Source: Papio anubis (lineage: Eukaryota; Chordata; Mammalia; Primates; Cercopithecidae). From it: a stretch of 64,000 bases of DNA. The position numbers were made by a program, and so were the translations under genes. Where the stretch lies: assembly GCF_008728515.1 (NCBI RefSeq), contig NC_044989.1, positions 80,749,754 to 80,813,753 of the forward strand. Direction: 5' to 3'. Shown one piece after another: positions 33,301 to 44,732 of the stretch (position 1 is the first letter of the stretch; the number at the start of each line of letters is the position of its first letter). The notes below the pieces were generated by a model. It saw only the letters and a list, made by a program, of their open reading frames with translations, ran no database searches and was not told where the DNA came from.

Positions 33301-35059
33301 ACTGCAGTGTGTCATCCTTAAATATTCTCTAACATGTTTTCTAGTTCTGTTTCTAAAATCGAGTTTGTGTGGGGAGGACTGAGTTGAATACAGTAAGTGG
33401 GTGGTTTCCTTCCTTTCAGGTCCTCGGAGACCCTTATCTGATTTAAGTTTTGCCTCAGGAGAAAGCTGTACCACTGAGATTGCTAAAAATAACTGTTCTC
33501 TTGTCTTTCTGTTTTGCCTATGATTCTCTGGGAGAAAAAAAGCTTTGGAAAATAAACTTTTGAAGGCGTGTTTTATAAATTATCTGATCACTTCTTCAGA
33601 GTTCAATAGAAACGGTCAATTTTAAAATTAAAGCCTCTGTAACAAGATGTTCTTTTCTCTCTTCTCCTTTCCCTTTTTAAAACACAGTTTACAAAAAAGG
33701 AGATGGTGAAGGCTGAAAATATTAAATATAAACTCTTTGCCTTATTTTAGTCGTTCCTAAAATGATGGGTGTAATTTCAGTCTGTGTATTCTAAAAGTAA
33801 GTTTCCCATGGACGTCTGTATTATTATTTGAGAGAAAGTAATATTTTGTTTTCTGATGGTTCCTCACTTGTCAGTGGCTCCTAATGATTTACTTGATTTA
33901 AGTACTTTGTATCTTCCCTCTGACACTCCCCATACTTTTCTTTCCTCACCCCAGGTAATTGATGATCTGTAAATAAACACTTCAACTCATTAGAGAAGCT
34001 CACTATTTAAAATAAGCCTGCAGAGAATCCTTTTGTTAAGCAAATAAGCCTTTTATAATCACCTCTGTTTCTTCTGCACAGATTTTTAGTCTATCAGCTT
34101 TTTCTTAAAGCAGAAAGTGTTTTATCTTTTCGAAGCAAGTGAAAGATTCCCTTGATATGTAGCTGGGCTCTAGAGGGGAGAACAGGAAAGAAACTCGGGT
34201 TTATGATTAGTGATGGGGTTAAGTGCGATAGTAACAACTCGATTTAGCGGCATTGCCTTAAGCGTGCTCCTGCACACTGTAATCCAGTCATCTGTGGGGT
34301 TTGGCCTTCATGTAACACCATTTCTTTCTTTTTGTCTACATACCTGGCCTTTTGCCTCTTCCCATTCCCCTGTAATTGGAAATGGCATCTATTTGGGGTT
34401 GTTGTCACCACCTTTACCGTATCTATTCAAAAATTAATCTACAAACATGAATAGTTCAAAGAAAACCTATGCAATTCCAATCAACTCAAATATCCAGTTG
34501 TTTCTAACATGAAATTCAAGGGACTACTTCAAAGCCACTTGGAGAGCAGCTTTCTTCCCATCAAAGAATGGGTAGTAGGTACCCACTGTTCACCGCTGAC
34601 ATGCGGAGAGTGCTGACAGTGCGCCCTGAATAAACACAACCCCTTGCCCTCTTGCAGCTTGTATTTTAAAGGTTGCAGAATAATCTTGTTTTTGTCAAAC
34701 CTGGCAATAGTATTTTGTAAATTATTTTTTATATGATTTAAAAAATGGACTCATCAAAATGAGCTGGCACATATAAGCTCATTATATTTTTACATTTTAG
34801 CGAAAACATTGTGTCTTTCGTCTACATCATGATAGTTTGTGTTTTTTGAAAAAAAAAAATCTCTATTACGGTCTTCATAGTGTTTCTAATTTCTAAAATC
34901 ATTTTGGCCTGTAGATACTTACAAAAAAAAGATGCTCTCTAAATATAAGGAACATAAGATTGTGTAACTGCTTTCATAAATGAAAAACTTACACTTACCA
35001 TTGTCATCTGAGAGGAAATAATGGTTTAATTAGTTTTTAGATAAAAAGATTTTTGCAAT

Positions 35060-35410
35060 CAGACTGTGTTTGTAATGGCATTTATAAAACAATTTCCCCC
35101 TACAGTAGCATTGTAATTAAGACTTTCAATGAAATTGTCAGAGGAGAAGAGTGCATTTTTCCCCCGTGGTCGGCTGTTATGCTTGCCCCTCGGGGCCTGC
35201 TGCTCTCCTGCATCAGGCTTGCACTAATGCCCACTAATGCCCTGTAATTGTGTTTCACTTCCTCTAATTAAACTGACAGGGAACTGGAATTGCTGTCACT
35301 TACCTTAATGATAGGGAAGGTAATGGGATTAGAATGTGGCAATTCTTGCACAGAACACTTAACATCCCAAACAAATACCCGCTTACCAGGAAGAATGCAT
35401 TTCAGGGAAG
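35060..35410. promoter_or_regulatory. Candidate enhancer-like conserved non-coding element
   Basis: TAATTA occurs at 35114 and 35265, CACTTCCT (ETS type) at 35256-35263, and CACTAATGCC is perfectly repeated at 35222-35231 and 35232-35241. CGGCTG and CCCCTCGGGGCC add local GC. Composition differs from surrounding intron. Inference only. Confidence 0.4.
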
Positions 35411-35867
35411 ACCTAAGGACTTCTGGGGTTCTGGTTCCACCTCTTTGGCAATGGAATATGTGAGTTAAAAGGTCACAAAGAATATCTTCTTCATAGGCGC
35501 ACGCCTCTGAACATCAGCTCCTGAAGATTTTAATGGATATTACAGGAGAAAAACATTTCTGAGGCTCAGTAAAAGTTGGAAAAGCAGGATTAATCAAATT
35601 AAACAGATTTCTTTTATTTGTCACTGTCAATGCCTTGATACTTGCATTGATTTTTTTTCTTAAAAGTGTGCTGTCGTGGTGGTGTGTGTGTATGCATGCA
35701 TTTGTGTGTATAAAGTATTTCACAGACACATTTGCATATCCAATAACTTTTTTTAGGGGCAAATTCAAGGCCTGGTATCCTACAGATCATCTTTTGAGAT
35801 TTGCAGATCTAGCCCATGAAGACTGTCACATGGTTATTTACTTATAGGCTCTCCACCCTGGTGGTAT

Positions 35868-37062
35868 TGAGAAAGTGACAACATGCTAACAGCCCTCACT
35901 CTCGGCGCCTCCTCGGCCTCGGCTTCCACTCTGGTGACACTTGAGGAGCCCTTCAGCCTGCCACAGCACTGTGGGAGCCCCTCTGTGGGCTCGCCGAGGC
36001 TGGAGCCGGCTCCCTGTGCTTGCGAAGAGGTGTGGAGAGAGAAGCTGCAGGCGGGAACCAGGGCTGCGAGTGGCTCTCGCAGGTCAGCGCGATTTCAGGG
36101 TGGGCGTGGGCGCACTGACCCGCCGGCGGGCGCCACCGCCCGAGCAGTGATGGGCTTAGCACCCCGGCCAGCAGCTCCAGAGGGTGCGCCGGGTCCCCCA
36201 GCAGTGCCGGCCTGCCAGCGCTGCCCTCGAATTCTCGCCGGGCCTCAGCTGCCTCCCCGCAGGGCAGGGCTCTAGACCTGCAACCCGCCATGCCCCAAAC
36301 CCCCTCGACCGCCCTGCAGTGGGCTCTCTTGTGGCCAGAGCCTCGCCTACGAGCACCAGCCCCTGCTGCGCAGGCCTGGTCCCATCAACCACCCAAGGGC
36401 TGAGAAGTTCAGGTGCACGCCGCCTGACTGGTGGATAGCTCTGAATGCAGTCCTGGTGCGGGATCCACTAGGTGAAGTCAGCTGGGCTTCTAGGATCTTG
36501 TAGGGACTTGGAGAACCTTTATGTCTAGCTAAGAGACTGTAAATACACCAATCAGCACCCTGTGTCTAGCTCAGGGATTGTAAATGCATCAATCAGCACA
36601 CTGTCAAAATGGACCAATCAGCTTTCTGTAAAATGGACCAATCAGCTCTCTGTAAAATAGACCAATTAGCTCTCTGTAAAATGGACCAATCAGCAGGATG
36701 TGGGTGGGGTCAGATAAGGGAATAAAAGCAGGCTGGCCGAGCAAGCGGTTGCAAGCTGCTTCTGTCATCATGCACCCTTTGGAATATTTGTTTTTTTTGT
36801 TCTTTGCAATAGATTTTGGTATTGTTCATTCTTTGGGTCCTTGCTGAGTTTGTGAGCTGGGATACTTACCGTGAAGGTCTACAGCTTCACTCCTGAGGTC
36901 AAGACCAGGAAGCCATCAGAAGGAAGAAGCTTTAGACACCTGTGAACATCGAAGGAACAAACTCCGGATCCACCGTATTTAAGAGCTGTAACACTCATCT
37001 CGACGGTGCACGGCTTCGTTCTTGAAGTCAGTGAGACAAAGAACCCACCCATGCCAGACCCA
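35868..37062 (+). mobile_element. Solo LTR12-type LTR (HERV9 family), sense
   Basis: The 5' part is GC-rich with many CpGs (CATGCTAACAGCCCTCACTC, CTTGAGGAGCCCTTCAGCC), the middle has a CCAAT-box array (36540-36695), AATAAAAG (36721) serves as TATA-like box, and the R/U5 part has CTTTGGGTCC and CTTGAAGTCAGTGAGAC. The polyadenylation site reads AATAGA instead of AATAAA. TG...CA borders; GTAT before and GTAG after may be a decayed 4-bp target duplication. No internal retroviral sequence, so it is a solo LTR. Confidence 0.92.
36540..36700 (+). promoter_or_regulatory. LTR12 CCAAT-box array (NF-Y type sites)
   Basis: CCAATCAG (one copy CCAATTAG, one ATCAATCAG) recurs six times; the last four sit in 22-24-bp units beginning AAAATGGACC. 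In LTR12 this array upstream of the TATA-like box is known to bind NF-Y and drive transcription. The GTGGGTGGGG at 36701-36710 is a GC-box-like motif. Confidence 0.8.
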
Positions 37063-37191
37063 GTAGTGGCTGTGGACCCATAAGCTATTGGATCAGCCTT
37101 TCTAAAATACATCTTTAATTACTTTTCATTGTTTATTTATTCTTTCTTCACTACTGTTGGTGCAGTGTGTCAAATCTCTTAGCCATACTGC

Positions 37192-37667
37192 TGTGAACAC
37201 CAAATATCTGAGACAGGTCTCAGTTAATTTAACAAGTTTATTTTGCGGGGATTGAGGATGCATAGCTATGACACAGTTTTAGGAGGTCCTGCTGATATGT
37301 ACTCAGGGTGGTGGGGGCACAATTTAATTTTATACATTTTAGGGAGACATGCGACATCAATCAATATATGACAGGTGAACATCGGGTCCATTGATTCCAT
37401 CCAGAAAAGTGTTACAACTGGAAGTTGGGTGGGGGAGGGGAGGTGGGGCAGAGTCGAGTCCTTGTCACAGATTGGTGAGAGACAAATGGTTGCATTTTTT
37501 TCTGAGTTTCTGATTAGCCATTTGAAAGGGAGCAACCAGATACATAGCTATCTGAAAGAGCAGGGAATGACTTTGAATGGAATGGGAGTCAGGTTTGCTC
37601 TAAGCAGTTCCCAGCTTGACTTTTCCCTTTGAGGTACTGGGGCCCAAAGTTTTATTTTAATTTCACA
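37192..37667 (-). mobile_element. ERV1-type solo LTR, antisense (family not fixed)
   Basis: In reverse it runs from TGTGAAATTAAAATAAAAC through AAGTCAAGCTGGGAACTGCT, a TATAAAATTAAATTGTGCCC TATA region, GGACCTCCTAAAACTGTGTC, an AAATAAACTTG polyadenylation area and GAGACCTGTCTCAGATATT to CA. Gammaretrovirus-like LTR structure; I recognise the class but not the subfamily. Opposite orientation to the adjacent LTR12. Confidence 0.7.
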
Positions 37668-37669
37668 TT

Positions 37670-39257
37670 TCATAGAAAAATGAAAAAAAAAAATACTTCA
37701 TTGTTACACTGTTTTTCCCTTCTATTCTGGGTGCTGCTGAGCTGGAGTATACAATGTGGTGGTGTGAAGAGTGCACAGCGTCACCCAGTTTGAGACCTCT
37801 GACTGACTAGTCTTGCAAGCACAGGCACATTTCTTAAGGCCTGTGAAGCTCCGTTTATGCATTGATAAAAAGAAGCTTTAGGGTTTTGAGTTATTGTGGA
37901 GGTTGGAGAAGTTGGAGGAAACAAATAGAAGTCTTCTGGCCCTTAGCACACATTCATTTAATGATAGCAGTTATTATTACGTTAAGATTTTAAAATCTTT
38001 TATTAGTTTTTTTAAATTTTTTTATTTTATTTTATTTTTTTTTTTGGCCATCGGCTACACTACGACGAGTATCTAGATGCAAATTGAAAAATTGGTTGAG
38101 CATTCAGCTCTTTATAAATAGCTTTATGCTTGGTAAAAACCAGCATTATGATTAACTTTTTAAAATAACTTTTATATCCTGCTTGTAATGGTGCAGATAA
38201 AAAGTTTAAAGATGTTGAGATAATACAGTTTTAAAAAAAGAGGTAAGTATTAAATATCAGCTCTGTTAACTAGTAGGGATTACATTCTCTTCTTTCCTGT
38301 GGTGGTTTTTTGTTTTGTTGGTTTGTTTTTATTATTCAACTGAGTAGGATATCAGAAATGGTAGCATCTGCTCCATTCAGAGTCATAGGAACTTGTTAAT
38401 TTCACATGTGATTGTGTTTAGATGTGACTTTTAGCAGTTGAGTTCCAAGATATTTATCAGTTTGCTCAGACTGTTATCATAATTTAGAAATCCACGTTAC
38501 CAAATAAATGCATGCAAAAATTGACTTCTGAAAGCTTGACACATTCATAGAAAGATATTCCTGTGGCAGATATCACACAATATCAATTTAGACTATGAAC
38601 CTCAGAGGCCATATCAAGGTCATAGACTGTTTTGGCATATATTTGCATTTAAGTTCTGAATTTCTCCCCTGTCCTGTCTGTGTGATCTTTACAATTTTTA
38701 GACTTTCAGCATCTGCAAAGAGAGATTATAAAATATTACCCAAGTTATGGGTTGCGCTGAGGATTAAAATGAAATAAGGCTTTGAAAAGTATTTCATAGA
38801 CTGGGAAATGTTGTCTACATTTTAGCTGGTTAGATTTTAAATTATTAGTTGTAATAGGGTGCATGTAGAGCACAGAAATTATCTCACGCTGTAAAGTTAA
38901 TTCCCATCGTATAATCTCCTTTCTATAAATTTTCATATGAACGTGCTAAATTTGGAGAATTGAATGCACAATACACAGATTCTATTTTTGTTTTTAACCA
39001 TTTTTGCTTCAGTTTAGAAAGCAGCCAATGTGGGTGCAAAACATAAATCTTAACACAAAGGCCTGTGAAAAGTATCCGATTAGCCTGATTGATCTATTTT
39101 GTGCACAGATTTATTCTTAAGGCACTTATGTGACACAGATGTTCTGGGAGATGTCACATTTTCCTTTTGTGACACCAAACTCCAAATTTAGGGGCATATT
39201 CTAAATATCTCTGTTTTTAGCAGCCTGTTTTCAATGACTGATAGGTTTGCCATTTTT
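37670..39257. other. Intronic sequence with a (TTTTA) patch
   Basis: No gene. T-rich low complexity at about 38006-38046. The rest is unique-looking. Confidence 0.5.
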
Positions 39258-39367
39258 AGCAAAAAAAGAAAAAGAAAAAAAGAAAAAAAATGAAAAAAAG
39301 TGTATGTGTGTATATGTGTGTATATATGTACGTGTGTGTGTGTGTGTACATATATATATATATATAT
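39258..39367 (+). repeat. A-rich run followed by (TG)n/(TA)n
   Basis: AAAAAAAG-type run at 39258-39299, then TGTATGTGTGTATATGTGTG and a final (TA)n to 39367. Alternating purine/pyrimidine sequence with Z-DNA and cruciform potential. Confidence 0.9.
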
Positions 39368-39655
39368 GGCATGCTAGACTAGTGGTTAGGAATGAGAAAA
39401 GATGGGAGGAGAACTGGTGAAGTTTGGAGCTGTCAGGTCAGCTGGGTGACTGTGCTCCAGGATATTGTAGTACATTTTTCTTGAACCCTATGTCTAAAGC
39501 TATAGGATTAGTCAGCTCAGAGCAATACGTTGAAGAAAAGGCTGATAAAGTTTGTTTTCATTATATAGAGCTTTTTAAGTTTCCTACAACCCCCATTCTC
39601 AAGCTTCCAAAGAGGAGTGAGAGGTGCCCGGGAAGATAAACCCATCATCTTATTC

Positions 39656-39953
39656 TTTTTTTTTTTTTTTTAAGACGGAGTCTCGCTCTGTCGCCCAGGC
39701 TGGAGTGCAGTGGCCGGATCTCGGCTCACTGCAAGCTCCGCCTCCCGGGTTCACGCCATTCTCCTGCCTCAGCCTCCCGAGTAGCTGGAACTACAGGCGC
39801 CCGCCACCTCGCCCGGCTAGTTTTTTGTATTTTTTAGTAGAGATGGGGTTTCACCGTGTTAGCCAGGATGGTCTCGATCTCCTGACCTCGTGATCCACCC
39901 GTCTCGGCCTCCCAAAGTGCTGGGATTACAGGCTTGAGCCACCACGCCCGGCC
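39656..39953 (-). mobile_element. Young AluY (AluYR-like), antisense
   Basis: Full-length with intact CpGs, GTGGCCGGATCTCGGCTCAC in the right arm and a perfect 17-bp target duplication CCCATCATCTTATTCTT at 39641-39657 and 39954-39970. The intact duplication and CpGs indicate a recent insertion. Confidence 0.97.
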
Positions 39954-40287
39954 CCCATCATCTTATTCTTATCTTTTTATACCTATGCAAGTTATAGTGA
40001 ACTAAGATATTAGACATTTTAGGTTATTTTGCCAGAAGGGATATATTTCTGCCCCCCACCATTTTCAAATATCTAAACATTTAGTAAGGACACTTAAAAA
40101 TAAGGCAGGGACTTCTTAAAGAGATAAATTTCTCTGTAGCTTAGAAAGTTGGGGAATATGTATATTCTTTGACCTAGTAATCTACTTCTAGGAACATGTT
40201 CTACACAAGTGCTCACCCAAGCATGCAAGAATGTACATATATAGATGCCACTGCCTTATTATTTGTAAAAGTGAAATATTGAAATTG

Positions 40288-40771
40288 TGGTAGGCAGAAA
40301 AATGACTCTCGAAGGATATGCATGTACTAAGCCCTGGAACCCATGAATATGTTACCTTATATGGAAAAGGAATTTTATAGATGTGATTAAGGTTAAAGAC
40401 CCTGAGATGGGGAGAGTATCTTGGATTATCAGGTGGATCCAATTTAATCATTCGAGTCTTTAAAGGTAGAAAATCTTTCCTGGCTAGAGTCAGAGACAGA
40501 CGGAACTACAGAAGCACAGCGAGAGAGATGCTAAATTGCTAACTTTGAAGATGAAGTGGGGTATGAGCCAAGAAAGTGGGCCGTTTCCAAAAGCAGGAAA
40601 AGGCAAGGAAACAGATTCTCTTCTAGCACCTCTAGAAAGGAGTGTACCCCTGACCACACCTTGATTTCAGTGCCATAGGATTTCTGACCTACAGAACTTA
40701 AGACAATATATTTGTGTTATCTTAAGCCACTCAGTCTGGTAATTTGTTATGACAACAATAGAAAACTAATT
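40288..40771 (+). mobile_element. MLT1 LTR (ERVL-MaLR), sense
   Basis: TAGGCAGAAAAATGACTCTC start, AATATGTTACCTTATATGGA, CTTGATTTCAGTGCCATAGG, TTAAGCCACTCAGTCTGGTA and a terminal AGAAAACTAAT. Solo LTR inserted in the L1ME fragment. Confidence 0.82.
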
Positions 40772-40954
40772 TGGCAACACAGATGCTAAAATATAGGGAA
40801 ACACTTAAATGATAGCTCACTCCAAATAGCAAGTATCATGAATTCACAACAAAAGGTTCAGGCATTTGTATTTTACTGCCATGAAACATGGAAGAGTGTT
40901 GGTGAACTCTTGCTGACTGAAATAAGTAGGAGAACTCAGTGCAGATATTGTATC

Positions 40955-41149
40955 CTATTTCAGTGAAAAAATATTGTATATGAACGTACTTGAGTGTGGT
41001 GTGTGTGTATGTGTTTGTGTGCATGTGTGAATGGAAAAAAGATCTATAGCTACCTATTTTGGTGAAAAAATATTGCATATGAACGTATTTGAGTGTGGTG
41101 TGTGTGTGTTTGTGTACATGTGTGAATGGAAAAAGATCTATAGCTACCT
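40955..41149 (+). repeat. 99-bp tandem duplication in the L1 3' region
   Basis: Copies at 40955-41053 and 41054-41149 share GTGAAAAAATATTG, ATATGAACGTA, TTGAGTGTGGTGTGTG and AAAGATCTATAGCTAC, with a few substitutions and a shorter TG run in the second. Confidence 0.9.
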
Positions 41150-41310
41150 AGTGAAATGTTACCAGTAATTTCAGGACAGGAAGGGTTGCGTGTTTGTGGA
41201 AAGGGGGGAATTCACCTTTTACTTTATTCACATAAGTGTTATTCAAAATGTTTAATATATACTATTGTGTAACTTAAAATATGATTTTTTAAATATTGAG
41301 GGAAAAAATA

Positions 41311-42334
41311 GCCATAATAAGGCCAAGTCAATGCTGATTCATTGACAACTAGCCAGAAGACTTTGGTATGTCACCTTGACCAAGGATGGCTTACAATTGA
41401 GGAGAAAAAAACTTAAAAATTATCTAGTTCTAACACCTTGCTTTAGAGATAAGAAAGCTGGGATCTAATACAGTTCAGTGACTTGCCTGGCCTCACAGAA
41501 AGACAAAGAGGCAAAATGGGAAATAAGATAAAGATATTCTGGGTTTTCACTATATCACACAACCACTTACTTGTGTTTGTTACTGAAAGGGAAAAGAAAT
41601 ATATTTTCTCACTCATCACTAGGTTCATGGCTGAGACCCCTGTAACAAAAGGCAGATTAGTAAGAGAAAAGCATACAAGTTGATTTAGTATGTTTTACAT
41701 GAAACAAGACGCTTCATAAAGAAATGAAGACCCAATGAAATAAGTAAATCTACATATTTTTTAATGCTAGGTTTGATAATGACATAAATAGTTGTAGAGA
41801 AGTATGATTGGGCAAAAATGATATGATCTAACGGTAAGAAACTGGGGGAAACAGCAAGGCCTGTTTTTTAGTTTCTTCTCTGTGTCTCCATATATTCAGA
41901 GTTAAGAATGTTCTTTCCCTTCAGGGTTAGGCAAGGTACTTCTCAAATGAGGGTCATATGACTTGCTTGAGAGGGGGAGTTCAAGGAGAAGGTGAGAGTG
42001 ATCTTCCTGCTTCTGCAGATTTCTCAAACGCCAAGATGCCATATTTTGAGGTAGCATGTCCTGAACTCCGTCATTACATAGCAAAAGTCATATGCCTGTC
42101 ACATGATAGGCACTCAGATGAATTGTCCAAAATGTGGCCAATTCTGATTTTAACATTTACCTATAGTGGTCATTATCAGCGAATATGTATCAGATATCAA
42201 CTAAATATGAGGCAGTGAAGGTGTTAACAATAAAAAGATAATGGTGATGTAGTAGTATTATGAAAAGCATAGACAAAGGAACCTGTAATTATAGGGTAAG
42301 AGGAACCATGGTAGAAAGATGCATTAAGTGTAGT

Positions 42335-42371
<37 letters not shown>

Positions 42372-43620
42372 TGAACAAATAATGTTTGAGGAAATTAGGG
42401 AATTTTTTTACAGAGAAGATAATAATTGAATGAGATCATCAATAAATAGGTGAAGAGAGAATAGGGAACATTGTAGATTCTAACACAGTGGTTGATGTTA
42501 TTGAATAAAATGGTGGAGGGAATGTCAGCAGTGAGAATGCCACGTGGAAGAGCCTAGAGGCATGAAAGCACAGTCTATTTGAGCAATGGAGGTGGAAGGT
42601 AAGGTTGGAGAGCAAAACTGAAGTCAAATTGCCCAGGACCTTCTTGGACTTACCTTGTAGATGATAGGTTGGCATTGGAGGATTTCAGGCAGGTGAGTGA
42701 AGTAATGTATGCTTATTAAAGGTAATGATTAAATAATGGACTGGATTTTCACTAAGTGAAACTGGTGACATAATATGACGTAAAATAGCTGGCCTAATAA
42801 TTTTTCAACTCCAGACTTAATTGAACTAATAATAAGGTGATAATAAAACTTGCAATCCAAACTGAAGCACTTTATAGAGTGAAAGGAGGCATTATTATCA
42901 ACTATGCAAGGACAATATAAGCAGATTGGAAGGAACCATCTCCCTCCATGTGAAACAAATTCATGCAGATGTGAAATGATTGGATTTATGGATGATAATT
43001 AGCTGGCAGGTGGATATTTGAGGACTCTTATACATAAGGCCAATCCACGGACTCTCATGACTATAGGAAGGATGCTGGGGAACCCCAGAGCCTCTCCATT
43101 ATAACCTTTACTCATTGCCTTAAACCAGTCTCAAACTTACATTATTTCAATAATGTATTTATTTAGGGCCACAAATCCCCATGCAAACTCCATTTTTAGA
43201 GAATTTTTTTTAAGTTGTTAGCTACTTTAGCCCTCATGTAGCAAAGGTTGCTCTTTCTTAAAATTTATCTGTCCTTCCTAAAGAATTAATTGGACTTGAG
43301 TGTAGAACCTGGATTTGATCCTGGGTTTGTCTCTCACTCTTTGACCCTTGAACATGTTCATTGGTGTCTTTGAGCATACCTGTAAAATGTTTATCATATG
43401 GGTACGTCATAAGAATTAAATAAACAATCAGGGTCAAGTGTTTGACACACAGTAAACACCCAAAAAATAGATATTGTCTTCATTTCATATCTCTTCGTTG
43501 GTAAAACAACTTTTGTTTTTTGAGCCACGTTACCTGTCAGTCAATTTGCATTGTATTTGTATCATACCATTTGTCTTACTCTATTTTAATTGCTTTAAAA
43601 ATTATGTCTCATTTGTTAAG
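41311..43620. other. Intronic sequence with one CA microsatellite
   Basis: No gene. A block near 42470-42720 (GGTGGAAGGTAAGGTTGGAG, GGCATTGGAGGATTTCAGGC) resembles an ancient interspersed repeat I cannot name. (AC)n at 42336-42367. Confidence 0.5.
42336..42367. repeat. (AC)n microsatellite
   Basis: About 16 AC units ending ACACATACATG. Confidence 0.96.
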
Positions 43621-43621
43621 T

Positions 43622-43842
43622 CGGTTGTTCTCAAGTGGGGACAATTTTGCTCCCCCCTTCCCCAGGATATTTAGCAATGTCTGGAGATATTTTGGATTGT
43701 CATAACTGGGGAAAAGATACACTGGAATCTAATTAGCAGAGACCAGGGATGCTCTAAATATTCTGTAATGGCTAGGGTAGCCCTCCATAACAAAGAATTA
43801 GCCAGCTCAAAATGTCAGTAGTGCTGACATTTAGACTACAAG
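43622..43842 (-). mobile_element. MER20 hAT-Charlie element, antisense
   Basis: GATATTTAGCAATGTCTGGA, GATATTTTGGATTGTCATAA, GGGATGCTCTAAATATTCTG and CAAAGAATTAGCCAGCTCAA are the reversed MER20 signatures. MER20 copies are known to be reused as regulatory elements; nothing here shows that for this copy. Confidence 0.85.
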
Positions 43843-43960
43843 CTTTAGACTATGACTCCATGCAGGTCGTGACCATGTTTGTCTTGCCATGGCCCAGTGC
43901 CTAGCCCTGTGATCATTCTATGAGTCTCAGTGTTAATTAGTGGAGTGGATGAATCAGGAC
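43843..43960 (+). repeat. Possible L2 3' fragment, sense
   Basis: CTACAAGCTTTAGACTATGA, a CATGTTTGTCTTGCC block and CCCAGTGCCTAGCCCTGTGA follow the L2 tail pattern. Degenerate. Confidence 0.45.
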
Positions 43961-44730
43961 GAATGGTTTAGCCATGATCCGACTTGGCATATATTTCTTA
44001 ACTCCCTTTAGTCAACATGTAGGTTGTTTTCATGGTATCTCAAGCACACAGCTACCTGCTGCTTGCTTGAAGTACCAGGAATAGTAAACCTGAACTCTGA
44101 AAGGGACACCATTAAGGAAATATTACCCATAAGGGAACAGGCATCATATATTACCAAAAACACTTCCTTTAAGTTTCTTAATCGAAAGCACCTGCAAGCT
44201 TTCACATAGCATATAGAAGTCCTATTTTTTACCTGATTTAAACTATGAAAGAGCATGAGATTAAATTTGTCTCTGGATGCTTACTGAAATGAGAAATGTT
44301 TGAGGACCAGTAAGGAAGATGGCTTTACTTTGTTTTATTTATTTATTTACTTACTTGTTATTTAATTATTTTGTCATCCTATAGCTGCTAATTTTTAATA
44401 AGAGATGTAAGACTCTTGGAGGAGCTTGAGAAAGCCAGAGGAAGCCAGCCTGGCATTCAGAGCAAGAAAGCTGCTCCTGGGCTTGGGAAATTTCTTTTCT
44501 AATTGTTGGATGAGATGGTGCTCTTTCGTTATTCAGACAAACTGATTGATAGGAGTCTTGTGCTGTGAAATACTGAAGAGCTTTCTGAGAAGTTACACAG
44601 GAGATTTCTGGAGGCTGTCACATCCTCCCTACCTGTCCTTATCTCAGCTGTCTAGGACTCCTTGTAGCCTAATCAGTAATATCATCAAACCTCAACAAAC
44701 CATTACTCTGGTATTTCCTGTTACATCATA
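43961..44730. other. Intronic sequence, no recognisable element
   Basis: No gene. (TTTA)-type low complexity at about 44334-44356. Confidence 0.5.
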
Positions 44731-44732
44731 TC

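Larger units (their letters stand above)
32303..35867. other. Repeat-poor intronic stretch, part 2: candidate conserved regulatory DNA
   Basis: No gene, and no recognisable transposon in 3.5 kb. Contains a perfect hairpin (32804-32828) and homeodomain-type motif clusters listed separately. Weak open frames have no known domains. Confidence 0.55.
40145..41310 (+). mobile_element. Old L1 (L1ME-like) 3' end, sense, split by MLT1
   Basis: 40145-40287 (GACCTAGTAATCTACTTCTA, AATGTACATATATAGATGCC) and 40772-41310 (TGACTGAAATAAGTAGGAGA, GTGAAAAAATATTGTATATG, CAAAATGTTTAATATATAC) follow the 3' end of L1ME elements. Contains a 99-bp tandem duplication. Confidence 0.65.

Noticed and set aside
35883..36438. 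GC-rich open frames of 69-130 codons on both strands
   Set aside because: They lie in the CpG-rich 5' part of the LTR12; the frames result from high GC and Ala/Pro/Arg-rich composition, with no domain.
36540..36700. Regularly spaced 24-bp units, CRISPR-like at first glance
   Set aside because: Units are tandem with no unique spacers and are the known CCAAT array of LTR12 in a primate genome.
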